Part shown: positions 1 to 7,796 of the stretch, in pieces
How positions within the stretch are numbered: the stretch's first letter is position 1
Layout: each line of letters opens with the position of its first letter
Source of the DNA: an uncultured Erysipelotrichaceae bacterium
GTDB taxonomy: Bacteria; Bacillota_I; Bacilli_A; Erysipelotrichales; Erysipelotrichaceae
Assembly (NCBI GenBank): GCA_902766005.1
Contig: CACXCB010000012.1
Coordinates: 1-41,521 of the forward strand
Length of the DNA stretch: 41,521 nt
Direction of reading: 5' to 3'
Program-made: the position numbers and the translations under genes
Notes under the pieces: generated by a model
Seen by the model: the letters and a program-made list of their open reading frames with translations, nothing else
Database searches by the model: none
What the model was told of the DNA's origin: nothing

Positions 1-10
1 TAGTGAAAAT

Positions 11-418
11 ATGATCAGAATAGCAATTTGTTGTGGAGAAGGCTTCTCTTCCGGTTTTTTATCCAGACATCTGGCCAAATCCACTATAGCTGAAAATCTG
101 CAAAATGAGGTGTCTTTTATCTTCATTCCTTTCTATCAGCTCTATGACCGTCAGGACGAGGCAGATATCGCAATGTATATGCCGCAGGTAGAGCCAAAAG
201 TAAGAGATGACAAAAGAGAATACAAAATCCCCCTGTATCCGATTCCCTACAAAGTTGTCATCAAGCCTACCGCAAGAGATTATCTGGAAGATGCAGAAGA
301 TATTCTCGCATTAGCTAACGGTAAAGGCGGCTACATCCGCTTCATGGATGAAGAAAGAACATACTATATCAACCGTCTGGAATCACACAGAAAATATATC
401 AGCAAGAAGAAAGGTTAA
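11..418 (+). CDS. Stand-alone PTS EIIB-like protein (lactose/cellobiose type)
   Basis: A 135-residue protein that begins with a beta strand running into a cysteine loop, CCGEGFSSG at residues 7-15. This matches the CxxGxSTS phosphocysteine loop of lactose/cellobiose EIIB domains, with C8 as the expected phospho-acceptor. Two similar proteins lie in the window: a stand-alone copy at 32209-32625 and a domain inside the 8721-10151 fusion. It also shares with the 32209 copy a motif near the C-terminus, an acidic EDAEDxxA stretch followed by SHRKxxxKK. No EIIA or EIIC is adjacent. It ends four bases before the metallophosphoesterase start, so the two are probably co-transcribed. In the family EIIB carries phosphate to an incoming sugar; here a sensory or regulatory role is an inference from the missing partners. 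Whatever lies upstream is outside the window. Confidence 0.72.
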   Translation: MIRIAICCGEGFSSGFLSRHLAKSTIAENLQNEVSFIFIPFYQLYDRQDEADIAMYMPQVEPKVRDDKREYKIPLYPIPYKVVIKPTARDYLEDAEDILALANGKGGYIRFMDEERTYYINRLESHRKYISKKKG

Positions 419-422
419 TCTT

Positions 423-1364
423 ATGATTTACGTTACCGGCGATATACACGGATCCATTGATATCCGTAAACTGGATAAAAACAAAGTTACTGATAAAATT
501 ACGAAAGATGATTATGTGATTATCTGCGGCGACTTCGGTCTTGTATGGAATTACAAAAAAGAAGATTCAAAGGAACGCAAATGGCTGAAGTGGTTAAACA
601 ACAGGCCATGGACAACATTGTTTGTAGACGGAAACCATGAGTGCTTTCCAAGACTTAACAGTTTTCCTGTCAAGGAATGGCATGGCGGAAAAGTACATGA
701 AATTCGTCCGAAAGTTCTTCACCTAATGCGTGGAGAAATCTTTGAAATTGAAGGACAGACAATCTTTGCTATGGGTGGTGCCTCTTCCCATGACAGAGGA
801 CCTGTTGTAGGAGATACGGAAGTTGTCAGAGGCAAGTCATGGTGGCCGGAGGAAATCCCTTCCGATGAAGAACGCGCTTTCGGTTTCAACAATCTTGAAG
901 CTCATGGCTTCAAAGTAGATTACATCATTTCCCATTGCCTGCCGAATACTTTCCAGGGCTACATCAAACAGGGAACATTCCCGAATGACCTGCTGACAGA
1001 ATACTTTGATTACGTCAACGAAATGACCACATACAAACACTGGTATACCGGCCATTATCATGTCAATGTTGACATCACAAACAAATTATCCGTTCTCTTC
1101 TCAAGAATTGTACCGATCGGCGGCAATGTTGCACAGGCCGAGCTGATCATGGGCATTCCAAAATACAGGCTTGGTGAAACCGTTATGGTTATGCATGATG
1201 GCGAGCCTTGCATGGGAAGAATTGAAAAACTACATCCTTTCGGTCCGACAATCTTCAAAAACGATGAACCTTATTATGATGTTGCGGTGTATTGTGAAGA
1301 TTTCCCGAATGTCATTGAACGTGTAAAAGAAACAGCAATATTAGAAAAGAGTTTGATGGGGTAA
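423..1364 (+). CDS. Calcineurin-like metallophosphoesterase
   Basis: A 313-residue phosphoesterase. The ATG at 423 is chosen over an upstream in-frame ATG at 348 because it has an AAGAAAGG ribosome site and the protein then begins directly with the first motif. Visible motifs in order are GDIHG (residues 6-10), GDFG (about 36-39), GNHE (about 70-73), a central SHC and a C-terminal GHYH, together the two-metal site of calcineurin-like enzymes. About 70 residues beyond the catalytic domain form a beta-rich, SH3-like extension (GETVMVMHDGEPC) of unknown role. It sits between an EIIB-like protein and a P-loop kinase, with four-base gaps on both sides. The substrate cannot be read from the sequence; nucleic-acid ends, nucleotides or phosphoproteins are all possible. 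Confidence 0.85.
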   Translation: MIYVTGDIHGSIDIRKLDKNKVTDKITKDDYVIICGDFGLVWNYKKEDSKERKWLKWLNNRPWTTLFVDGNHECFPRLNSFPVKEWHGGKVHEIRPKVLHLMRGEIFEIEGQTIFAMGGASSHDRGPVVGDTEVVRGKSWWPEEIPSDEERAFGFNNLEAHGFKVDYIISHCLPNTFQGYIKQGTFPNDLLTEYFDYVNEMTTYKHWYTGHYHVNVDITNKLSVLFSRIVPIGGNVAQAELIMGIPKYRLGETVMVMHDGEPCMGRIEKLHPFGPTIFKNDEPYYDVAVYCEDFPNVIERVKETAILEKSLMG

Positions 1365-1368
1365 TAAA

Positions 1369-1836
1369 ATGAGAATTGTATTTGTGATCGGACCGGCTTT
1401 CTCCGGGAAAAGCATGTATGTCAACAGGAATTTCCTGTTCGCCAAAAACATCACCATTAAGAAATTTGCAGACATTGCCGAAGTGGCAGATTCCAATGAA
1501 GAGCTTGAAAAGCTGGCTGAAAATGCCCAGGAATACTGCCGTGAAGCACTGGTTAATTCTATCCAATCCGCAAAAGAAGATGACACGATTGTTCTTGAAC
1601 ATCCTTTGCTTCATAAGGATGAAAGAGAATACTTCATTCAGGCAATACGCAAAGTTACCGATGCTCCGATAGATTGTTATCTGATGTCTCCTGATGAAGA
1701 GACAGCTAAAAAGCTGACTATCAACCAGCCGTCATTATTAAGCATCTATCATTTTGACAAGCAACAGTTGGAAGAACCGACTGTTGATGAAGGATTCAAT
1801 ACCGTAACAATTGTACCTTATGAATTTATAGACTAA
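1369..1836 (+). CDS. P-loop kinase, polynucleotide-kinase-like (AAA_33 type)
   Basis: A 155-residue P-loop protein. Walker A is GPAFSGKS at residues 8-15. A later segment, VLEHPLLHKDEREYF, has the spacing of the D-x-T-N-L-x-x-x-x-R stretch of T4 Pnk-like and zeta-toxin-like kinases, although the usual Asp-Thr is replaced by Glu-His. Such enzymes transfer the gamma phosphate of ATP to a 5' hydroxyl or a small molecule. The start has an upstream GGGGTAATAAA, and the gene follows the phosphoesterase by four bases. A kinase beside a phosphatase suggests end-processing of RNA or DNA, or a reversible phosphorylation cycle, but this is inference. The closest alternative is a generic small-molecule kinase. 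Confidence 0.65.
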   Translation: MRIVFVIGPAFSGKSMYVNRNFLFAKNITIKKFADIAEVADSNEELEKLAENAQEYCREALVNSIQSAKEDDTIVLEHPLLHKDEREYFIQAIRKVTDAPIDCYLMSPDEETAKKLTINQPSLLSIYHFDKQQLEEPTVDEGFNTVTIVPYEFID

Positions 1837-1860
1837 AAAAAGCAGTGCAAACTGCTTTTT
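1835..1860. terminator. Bidirectional hairpin terminator
   Basis: An A-run, GCAGT, a GCAA loop, ACTGC and a T-run form a symmetric stem flanked by A and T tracts. It lies between the converging kinase gene and the minus-strand membrane protein gene, so it can serve both. Confidence 0.85.
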
Positions 1861-1866
1861 CAATTC

Positions 1867-2376
1867 CTAGCTATAGATCCACATGGACGGTATAAGAAAC
1901 AGATACGGTGCAGTAAAAACTGCGAGATACAATGCAACCTGTTTTACCTGTTCCTTTGTCAGTTCTTCATCCTTTCCCAGTATCCAGCGATTCAGAAAAT
2001 AAATGCACAATCCTGCAATCAGAATTCCTGTAACAATCAACAGGAAACTGCATGCATTCACAAACGGATTATAGTTAATGCCGTTAATCAATTCATACAA
2101 ATCCCTGTTTCCCGACATATCCATCCACATTTCTACGCCAAGCAGAAATGCTGCACCGATAAAATCGGAAAGAAAACCGATGATGCATATTTTCCATGAG
2201 TGGTATAATGCTTTCTTCTGATATTTTTCCACCCCGATATGTTTCATGGATAATCTTGTTACAAGATAATCGATCAGATAGTTTGCCGGTATCAGAAACA
2301 GCCAGAGATATGTCGGGAAAAAGATAAGCATCCAGATCGGAAACAGTATATTATGGAGCTTGTATGTCTTTTTCAT
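1867..2376 (-). CDS. Small multi-pass membrane protein
   Basis: A 169-residue protein with about four hydrophobic segments (roughly residues 12-34, 64-82, 106-128 and 145-166) separated by a basic loop and an acidic stretch (GKDEELTKEQ). No family was recognised. Its ATG overlaps the TGA of the upstream binding-protein gene (ATGA), and AAAGGAT serves as ribosome site, so it is translationally coupled to that gene. By position it may be the membrane partner of the extracytoplasmic binding protein, but nothing in the sequence proves this. Confidence 0.7.
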   Translation of the reverse strand: MKKTYKLHNILFPIWMLIFFPTYLWLFLIPANYLIDYLVTRLSMKHIGVEKYQKKALYHSWKICIIGFLSDFIGAAFLLGVEMWMDMSGNRDLYELINGINYNPFVNACSFLLIVTGILIAGLCIYFLNRWILGKDEELTKEQVKQVALYLAVFTAPYLFLIPSMWIYS

Positions 2377-3800
2377 TTCTGATCCTTTCTGGTAAATACA
2401 GTTCCGGTATTCACCCCATCTACATCTGATTCAATCACAATATAAACGTCTTCTTCAGGATCATAGGCAAATATACAGTATGCATCTTCACCGAGGATAT
2501 CTCCGAAATACTGCTCTTTCTTCTCTTCTTTTGAATCTTCTTCCAGATCAGGATACATCATTCCTTTGTATAAATAATTTTCCTGTTGAATTTCAAAAGA
2601 GAAGTTTCCGAAGTTATTCGCCTCAAAGACACAGAGTATATTTCCATCTCCTTCATACAGTATTCCTTCTTCTGTTATTTCATTTTCTTTTTGCGGTGAT
2701 ACATTCCGATCCGTTAATGCTGCATATCCGGTTTGTTCAATAATTTCCTGTCCGTCATCTGAAAGAATAAAATTCATCATCTTTTGAACATTCGGCTTTT
2801 TATTGGATTCAAGTGTTGCACAAACAAGATCAACCGTAGCAGGATACGTTCCGTTTTTGATACTTTCCGTATCCGGATATACACCGTCTACAGATAATAT
2901 TTTGACATGCTTTTCCTGATTTAATCCTGTCAGAAAATATTTGAATGTATAACCGATTGCTCCGGCTTCATTATAGTATTGCGCCACCTCACGGACTACG
3001 CCTCCCATAGGACCTACATTAATAATCTCCACGATTTTCGGATCTGCCATTTCCACATCACCCATAAAGTAATGCATGCATACCTGTGAGCCGGAATTCT
3101 CAGGTCTTTGGAAGGCAACGATCTTCTCATTCTTTCCGCCCAGTTCCTTCCAGTTTCTGTAATCACCGTGATAGATTCCCCTGATCTGATCCGATGTCAG
3201 GTTATCCACCGGATTATCCTCCTCCACAAAAAAGATAAATGCTTCTTTGCCGATCGGTGTTGTCAGTATGGTTTCTTTCATTTCGGAGGCATATCCCTTC
3301 TGATCTTCAGATGGCTTTGCACCGAAAACCATATCCGCTTCATGATCTATCAAACGATAGTAAGCATCGGAAGAATTGGTAAATGTGACATATTTTCCGT
3401 TATTGAAATATACGTTTAACAATTCTTCATCCATTTCCCCTTTTTCATTCCATGCTTTTTCCGCTTCATCATGATATTCCTTTTCAATCACATCGATATC
3501 TTTGTATGCTGCTAAGGCAAGTGCACTGTACACCGGATAACAAGCCTCTGCTCCATCTAAAACAGGATAATCTTCTTCTAATGTCAATGATGCATCATGA
3601 TCCAATTTATATAATTTATCGGAATCATAGACATGATAGCCTGTAAAATCCGTAGAGGAATATCCGTTCATATAATCAAAACCATGGCCGAGATACTTTT
3701 CTTGATCATTTTTATTTTTATAACGCCATCCTGCAATTCCACCTGCCAATACCAGAAGTACCGCACATACTGACAGGATCCACTTCTGCCATTTCTTCAT
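2373..3800 (-). CDS. PstS-like extracytoplasmic substrate-binding protein
   Basis: A 475-residue protein with an N-terminal hydrophobic signal or anchor (residues about 6-24) and no lipobox cysteine, then a periplasmic-binding-protein type 2 fold similar to phosphate-binding PstS. The segment PVDNLTSDQIRGIYHGDYRNW is cut short here to its hallmark NLTSDQIRGIY, followed by RPENSGSQ, the usual PstS ligand-loop region. Residues after about 380 form an additional acidic domain with no match I recognise. The gene lies between an XRE regulator (ATGA overlap upstream) and a small membrane protein (ATGA overlap downstream). No ABC permease or ATPase is present, so a role as sensor or orphan scavenger is as likely as transport. 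Confidence 0.75.
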   Translation of the reverse strand: MKKWQKWILSVCAVLLVLAGGIAGWRYKNKNDQEKYLGHGFDYMNGYSSTDFTGYHVYDSDKLYKLDHDASLTLEEDYPVLDGAEACYPVYSALALAAYKDIDVIEKEYHDEAEKAWNEKGEMDEELLNVYFNNGKYVTFTNSSDAYYRLIDHEADMVFGAKPSEDQKGYASEMKETILTTPIGKEAFIFFVEEDNPVDNLTSDQIRGIYHGDYRNWKELGGKNEKIVAFQRPENSGSQVCMHYFMGDVEMADPKIVEIINVGPMGGVVREVAQYYNEAGAIGYTFKYFLTGLNQEKHVKILSVDGVYPDTESIKNGTYPATVDLVCATLESNKKPNVQKMMNFILSDDGQEIIEQTGYAALTDRNVSPQKENEITEEGILYEGDGNILCVFEANNFGNFSFEIQQENYLYKGMMYPDLEEDSKEEKKEQYFGDILGEDAYCIFAYDPEEDVYIVIESDVDGVNTGTVFTRKDQK

Positions 3801-4264
3801 CTGATTCCCCCAATCTTATTTTTAATCTGTTTCAGAAATTCTTGTATTTCCTCCAATGAAAACGATGCCAGCATTCTTCCGTTTTTCGGATCCAGAAGAC
3901 GATAATGCTGGGAAAGCATATTCTGTTGGATTCGATATCCGTTCCACTCTTCAACATCTCTCCACCAGACTTTTCCACCCATTGTCAAAGGATAGTTAGC
4001 ATCTGTCTTCTCAAAAGCTATCGCTTTAATCATGTCGGATAATTCCCCGCCGAAGGCATCCTGCAAAACCTCACTCTGTGAAAAAATCGTACACAGTGCA
4101 ACACACTCTGTCCAGCTTAGGCGTCTTCTTCCTTTTTCTGTTTCCACAAGGGATTTCTTTGATATACCGATCACGATTGCCATCTGTTCCTGCGAAAATC
4201 CATATTCCACCCGTACCAGTTTACATTTATTGGATATTGCGGTAATAAATTCTTGTTTTTTCAT
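3797..4264 (-). CDS. XRE-family helix-turn-helix regulator
   Basis: A 155-residue protein with an N-terminal Cro/CI-type helix-turn-helix: residues 13-60 read CKLVRVEYGFSQEQMA followed by GISKKSLVETEKGRR. The C-terminal half contains a short W/Y-rich region of unknown function. It is the first gene of a three-gene operon joined by ATGA overlaps, so it probably controls the binding protein and membrane protein behind it. The ATG has no spaced Shine-Dalgarno, and the -10 box lies nine bases upstream (see the promoter entry), which suggests a nearly leaderless message. A perfect-armed palindrome overlaps that -10, which fits autoregulation. Confidence 0.85.
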   Translation of the reverse strand: MKKQEFITAISNKCKLVRVEYGFSQEQMAIVIGISKKSLVETEKGRRRLSWTECVALCTIFSQSEVLQDAFGGELSDMIKAIAFEKTDANYPLTMGGKVWWRDVEEWNGYRIQQNMLSQHYRLLDPKNGRMLASFSLEEIQEFLKQIKNKIGGIR

Positions 4265-4267
4265 CCT

Positions 4268-4301
4268 AGTGTAATTTTACACTTTTTGATATGATTTACA
4301 A
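4268..4301 (-). promoter_or_regulatory. Promoter and palindromic operator of the XRE operon
   Basis: On the minus strand TTGTAA (4301-4296), a 16-base spacer and TAAAAT (4279-4274) are followed after nine bases by the ATG at 4264. The palindrome AGTGTAA-TT-TTACACT (4268-4283) covers the -10 box and the predicted transcription start. A further inverted repeat, ACAAGTG (4313-4319) and CACTTGT (4335-4341), lies upstream. Confidence 0.55.
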
Positions 4302-4530
4302 TAGTTTTATTGACAAGTGCACGTTATCATTAAACACTTGTGCTTTATCGGTTTTCATTGTAATAAGATGACGACGTGAGTGGCTATGTTGTTTGAACGA
4401 AAAAATCTATAATCAGCTTTTGAAATGGATAATGAAACGCAGGGACAGAAAGTTCTGCTTGTTCGAGATGCAAGACGAATCGGTAATTATGTAAAGTTGA
4501 GAATAATGTAAAGTAAGAGGAGAAGAAATC

Positions 4531-5936
4531 ATGGAAATCTATCAGAATCATAAAAATATACAACGAGGCAACTGCAGCACTGTCATCATCGGCAAGGATG
4601 TTTCCTCTGCCCATAATATCATCATGGGACATAATGAAGATGATGAAATCTCTTTTGTACAATCCCATCTTGTCCCGGGAAAGAAACACTCTCTGAATGA
4701 GACCATTACTTTTGAAGACAGCTCTGCCACCCTCCCTCAGGTGGAAGAAACCCTTTCCTTCTACTGGTCGGAGGTCAAATGTGAAGGAGGCATCTCCTTT
4801 GCGGATTCTTTTGTGAACGAATGCGGCGTAGCGATTGTTTCCGATTCCTGTCGTGATTCCCGGGAGGCAGAGAGCCGTTACTGGCCTATGCCTTGCGCAG
4901 GCTTGTTGCAGAAAGAGCACACAGTGCAAGAGAAGGTGTAAAAATAGCTGCAGAACTCATTGAAACCTATGGTTATTGTTCTTCCCGGACATACCATATC
5001 GTTGACAAAGATGAAGCATGGTGCTTAGCCGTTCCCAAAGGTTTCCGTTGTGTTGCCAAGAGAATACAGGATGATGAAATCTACTTCATTCCCAATCACT
5101 TTGTCATTCATCAGATTGACTTCAATGATCCGGATCATTATTATGCATCAAAAGATATTGATTCCTTTGCGGTTAGCCATGGATGGATCAAAGAAGATGA
5201 GGAATTTGATTTTGCCAAAGCCTATCAGGAAAACGAAGTCAAACCGGTGAATTATTATCGCTCTTTGGATGCATGGAAAAAACTGGCAGACATTGATTTG
5301 AAAGAAAAGGATATGCGAGTGGACACCTTCCATCCCAATCGCAAGTATGGCATAGAGGATGTCAAAGCACTTCTCAGAAGCCATGGCGAAAGAAGCATCA
5401 GTGATTCCACACATGGCAATACCGTTTCTCCTCATCATCTTGCAAGGCCTTTTTCCATCTGTAACCAGGATACGATTGAAAGCCTGATCTTTGTCTTTCA
5501 CGAAGATATACATCTGTTGAAAATGTACAGGGCATTTCCCAAGCCATGCCTTTCTCCATATATCCCATGGTATCCGTTATCCCTTAATCAGATTCCCGAA
5601 GGCTATGAATGGAACAGTTATACGGATAATCACTTTCACTTTGATTCAGCAGTACTGAAATACCATCCGGAATCTGCATGGCATATATTCAAACTTGTGC
5701 AGACATTATGTGATGTAAACTATCCCGTCACAAAAGACTTCATTCATCAGTCAGTTCGATTCATAGAAAAACAATGGGATCAGGATGTCCTTTCCCTTGA
5801 AGAATCATTTAAAGACGATTATCGCTTGCTTCAGGATTTTACTATTTCTCATGCAAAAGAAGCACTAACATGGGCAAATGATATGATTGCTTCCTTCATG
5901 GATGATCAAAAAAGAAAAGAACTAATGCATCAATAG
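4531..5936 (+). pseudogene. C69-family dipeptidase, frameshifted
   Basis: Two overlapping open frames together read as one peptidase family C69 (PepD-like) dipeptidase. The 5' frame (4531-4941) holds the N-terminal nucleophile region GNCSTVIIGKD, where C15 is the expected catalytic residue after self-processing, then MGHNEDDE and NECGVAIVSDSC. The 3' frame (open through to 5936) continues with LRRLVAERAHSAREGV and the middle and C-terminal parts of the family. The switch lies between about 4865 and 4890, where a one-base loss or a small deletion would explain the frame change; the usual glycine-rich segment before LRRLVAERA also seems to be missing. The ribosome site AGGAG precedes 4531. Either the gene is dead or the break is a sequencing error; the coding quality on both sides is otherwise intact, so decay would be recent. 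Its end overlaps the converging TetR gene by 15 bases. Confidence 0.8.
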
Positions 5937-6464
5937 TTCTTCTTTCAATGGATTCGGAAAACAATCCAGTATTTTATCCACCAGTTTTGAAGAAGGCTCT
6001 TCTCCATTGGAAAAGATCCATTCCCTGACGACACAGATTTGTGCAAGGGAAGTATAGTGAATCATAAACTGCATGTTTTCGTCTACAGTCCCGCCTTTCT
6101 GCCGTATCATTTCTGCAAACAACTGATCTCCATATATGACAATATGTTTATACACACCGCTTAATGCTTCATCAGGAAGAACCTTTTTATAAAAACCGAT
6201 ATCCTCACGGATTCTCTCCATTCCCTTTATATAGTTTTCCCTGAAATCATACGGTCCGTTTTCAGGATTCCATACCTCCTGCATCATATGTATATACATC
6301 CATGCAGTTAATTGATATTTATCTTCAAAATGATAATAGAATGTCTTTCTCTGACATCCGACAATCCTGCACAGATCCGTTATTCTGACACTTTGAAATT
6401 CATTTTTCTCCAGCATTTCTTTCAATGCATCCGCAAACAACTGTTTTGTCTTCTCTTTCAGCAT
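5922..6464 (-). CDS. TetR-family regulator
   Basis: About 180 residues. The N-terminal TetR helix-turn-helix is clear: ITDLCRIVGCQRKTFYYHFEDK at residues about 28-49, of which the family signature is TFYYHFEDK. The C-terminal ligand domain resembles the DhaS/AcrR C-terminal type. The ATG at 6464 is preferred to the GTG at 6470 because of the upstream GTGGGTG ribosome site. The gene diverges from the SDR gene at 6574 across about 110 bases that contain both promoters and a 7-bp-arm inverted repeat, so it probably represses the SDR gene and itself. Confidence 0.85.
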   Translation of the reverse strand: MLKEKTKQLFADALKEMLEKNEFQSVRITDLCRIVGCQRKTFYYHFEDKYQLTAWMYIHMMQEVWNPENGPYDFRENYIKGMERIREDIGFYKKVLPDEALSGVYKHIVIYGDQLFAEMIRQKGGTVDENMQFMIHYTSLAQICVVREWIFSNGEEPSSKLVDKILDCFPNPLKEELLMH

Positions 6465-6494
6465 ATTCACCCACTTTTATAATTCTGTATCTTT

Positions 6495-6541
6495 ATTATA
6501 CATAAATAATATTTTGTGTAAATTGTTAACGAAATAACAAT
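6495..6541. promoter_or_regulatory. Divergent TetR/SDR promoter region with inverted repeat
   Basis: For the minus-strand TetR gene, TTTACA (6522-6517), a 16-base spacer and TATAAT (6500-6495) form a good sigma-A promoter. Immediately upstream is the inverted repeat ATTGTTA-N6-TAACAAT (6522-6541), which touches that -35 box and would also cover the -35 region of the plus-strand SDR gene. This is a fitting site for a TetR dimer. Confidence 0.55.
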
Positions 6542-6573
6542 GATACTATTGTTTGCGGAAAGCGAGAACAACA

Positions 6574-7380
6574 ATGAACAGTTTTGAAAGCGTAAAAGGA
6601 AAAGTCGCTGTTGTTACAGGAGCAACAGCCGGTATCGGCAAAGCAATTGCCGAAGTATTTGCGGATAATGAGATGAAGGTAGTACTTACCGCAAGAAGAC
6701 AGGAGCTTGGTGAAAAGATCGCTGAAGAAATTCGTGCCAAAGGCGGTGAAGCGGTTTTCTGTAAAGCTGATGTCTCTAAAGAGGAAGATGTCAAAAAAGT
6801 CATGCAGTTTGCGGCAGACACATACGGACAATTGAATGTCGCAGTGAATAATGCAGGTGCCGGAACACTGCTTCATCCGGTTCATGAATATGATGCAGAT
6901 GAATTCCGCCGTATTACCGATATTGATTATATCGGCACGTTCCTGGGCATGAAGTATGCAGATCTTACAATGATGAACACCATGTCCAAGGACTGCTCCA
7001 TCATCAATATTTCCTCTGCAGAAGGCATTTACCCTACAGCCAATTATTCTCCGTATTCCGGAGCCAAAAGAGCTGTCATCAGCCTGACACAGACAGCAGC
7101 ATTGGATTATGCAAAACACGATATTACAGTGAATGTCATCTGCCCGGGTGCAACAGATACAGACATTTATGCAACAATATCTCCTGAACAAAGAGAACTG
7201 ACACAATCCATGATTCCTAACGGAAGATTCGCTAAACCGGAAGAAATGGCATATCCTGCCTTATTCCTGGCCAGTGACATGGCACGATATATCACCGGTG
7301 CTGTCATCAATGTAACAGGCGGCATGGGTGTAGGAAACTATGTCGAAGTTCCCTGGCAGAATCCGGATCCAAGAAAATAA
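6574..7380 (+). CDS. Short-chain dehydrogenase/reductase (SDR)
   Basis: 268 residues, the usual length for a classical SDR oxidoreductase. The cofactor loop TGATAGIG lies at residues 15-22, NNAG follows near residue 91, and the active site has ISS and YSPYSGAK (YxxxK near residue 155). The C-terminal ALFLASDMARYITGAV is the family's tetramer-interface region. The best fit is a cytoplasmic NAD(P)-dependent polyol or 3-oxoacyl type reductase; the substrate is not decidable. The ATG at 6574 is chosen over a TTG at 6553 because alignment to the family begins there. It is divergent from the TetR gene and followed by its own terminator, so it is a single-gene unit. Confidence 0.88.
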   Translation: MNSFESVKGKVAVVTGATAGIGKAIAEVFADNEMKVVLTARRQELGEKIAEEIRAKGGEAVFCKADVSKEEDVKKVMQFAADTYGQLNVAVNNAGAGTLLHPVHEYDADEFRRITDIDYIGTFLGMKYADLTMMNTMSKDCSIINISSAEGIYPTANYSPYSGAKRAVISLTQTAALDYAKHDITVNVICPGATDTDIYATISPEQRELTQSMIPNGRFAKPEEMAYPALFLASDMARYITGAVINVTGGMGVGNYVEVPWQNPDPRK

Positions 7381-7387
7381 AACATTG

Positions 7388-7415
7388 AACCACCGACTGA
7401 TGACCGGTGGTTTTT
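7388..7415 (+). terminator. Rho-independent terminator of the SDR gene
   Basis: AACCACCG and CGGTGGTT pair across a nine-base loop and run into a T tract, eight bases after the SDR stop codon. Confidence 0.9.
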
Positions 7416-7733
7416 AAAATATGAAAGCCCTCCTCTCAAAGCAAGGCTATACAGCTCTAATATCTAATCTTTGTAAACATTCTATTTCTTCTTACCCATA
7501 ATCATGGCACCAAGCTCAAGTTAAAGCAACTTCCTTTTGATTTTCCATTGTCATAATTAATTGCATGCAATTGACACAATTTTTCCTCACAATTATTTAA
7601 GCAATCTCATTTATCTCTAACATTTAGAATAGAGCATTAACTTTTTTCAGACAGTCGTTAAACCTCCTTTCTGAAAGCAAAATATCATATCTCTACAATT
7701 ATTTTCAATGCCTAAAATAACATAGGAACATAA
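7416..7733. other. Gene-free stretch with decayed reading frame and a 14-bp palindrome
   Basis: No intact gene is visible on either strand. On the minus strand one frame, read through several stop codons, looks protein-like (for example NCVNCMQLIMTMENQKEV and EEIECLQRLD), which suggests a decayed gene that I cannot name. The perfect palindrome AATTGCATGCAATT sits at 7559-7572. An AAAGGAGG-like sequence near 7670 on the minus strand may be an old ribosome site. Confidence 0.4.
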
Positions 7734-7790
7734 ACAAAAAAAGGTGATTCCCTGTGTATTTTCAAACACTTTTTTAACAGGGAAACACCC
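7734..7790 (-). terminator. Large hairpin terminator after the nitroreductase gene
   Basis: On the minus strand GGTGTTTCCCTGT pairs imperfectly with ACAGGGAATCACC, with a smaller GTGTTT...ATACAC hairpin inside its loop, followed by a T-run. It begins just past the stop of the gene at 7797. Confidence 0.8.
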
Positions 7791-7796
7791 GCTTTT

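Noticed and set aside
6526..7206. A long open frame antisense to the SDR gene
   Set aside because: It is cysteine-rich, has no family match and no ribosome site, and mirrors the codon pattern of the real gene on the other strand.
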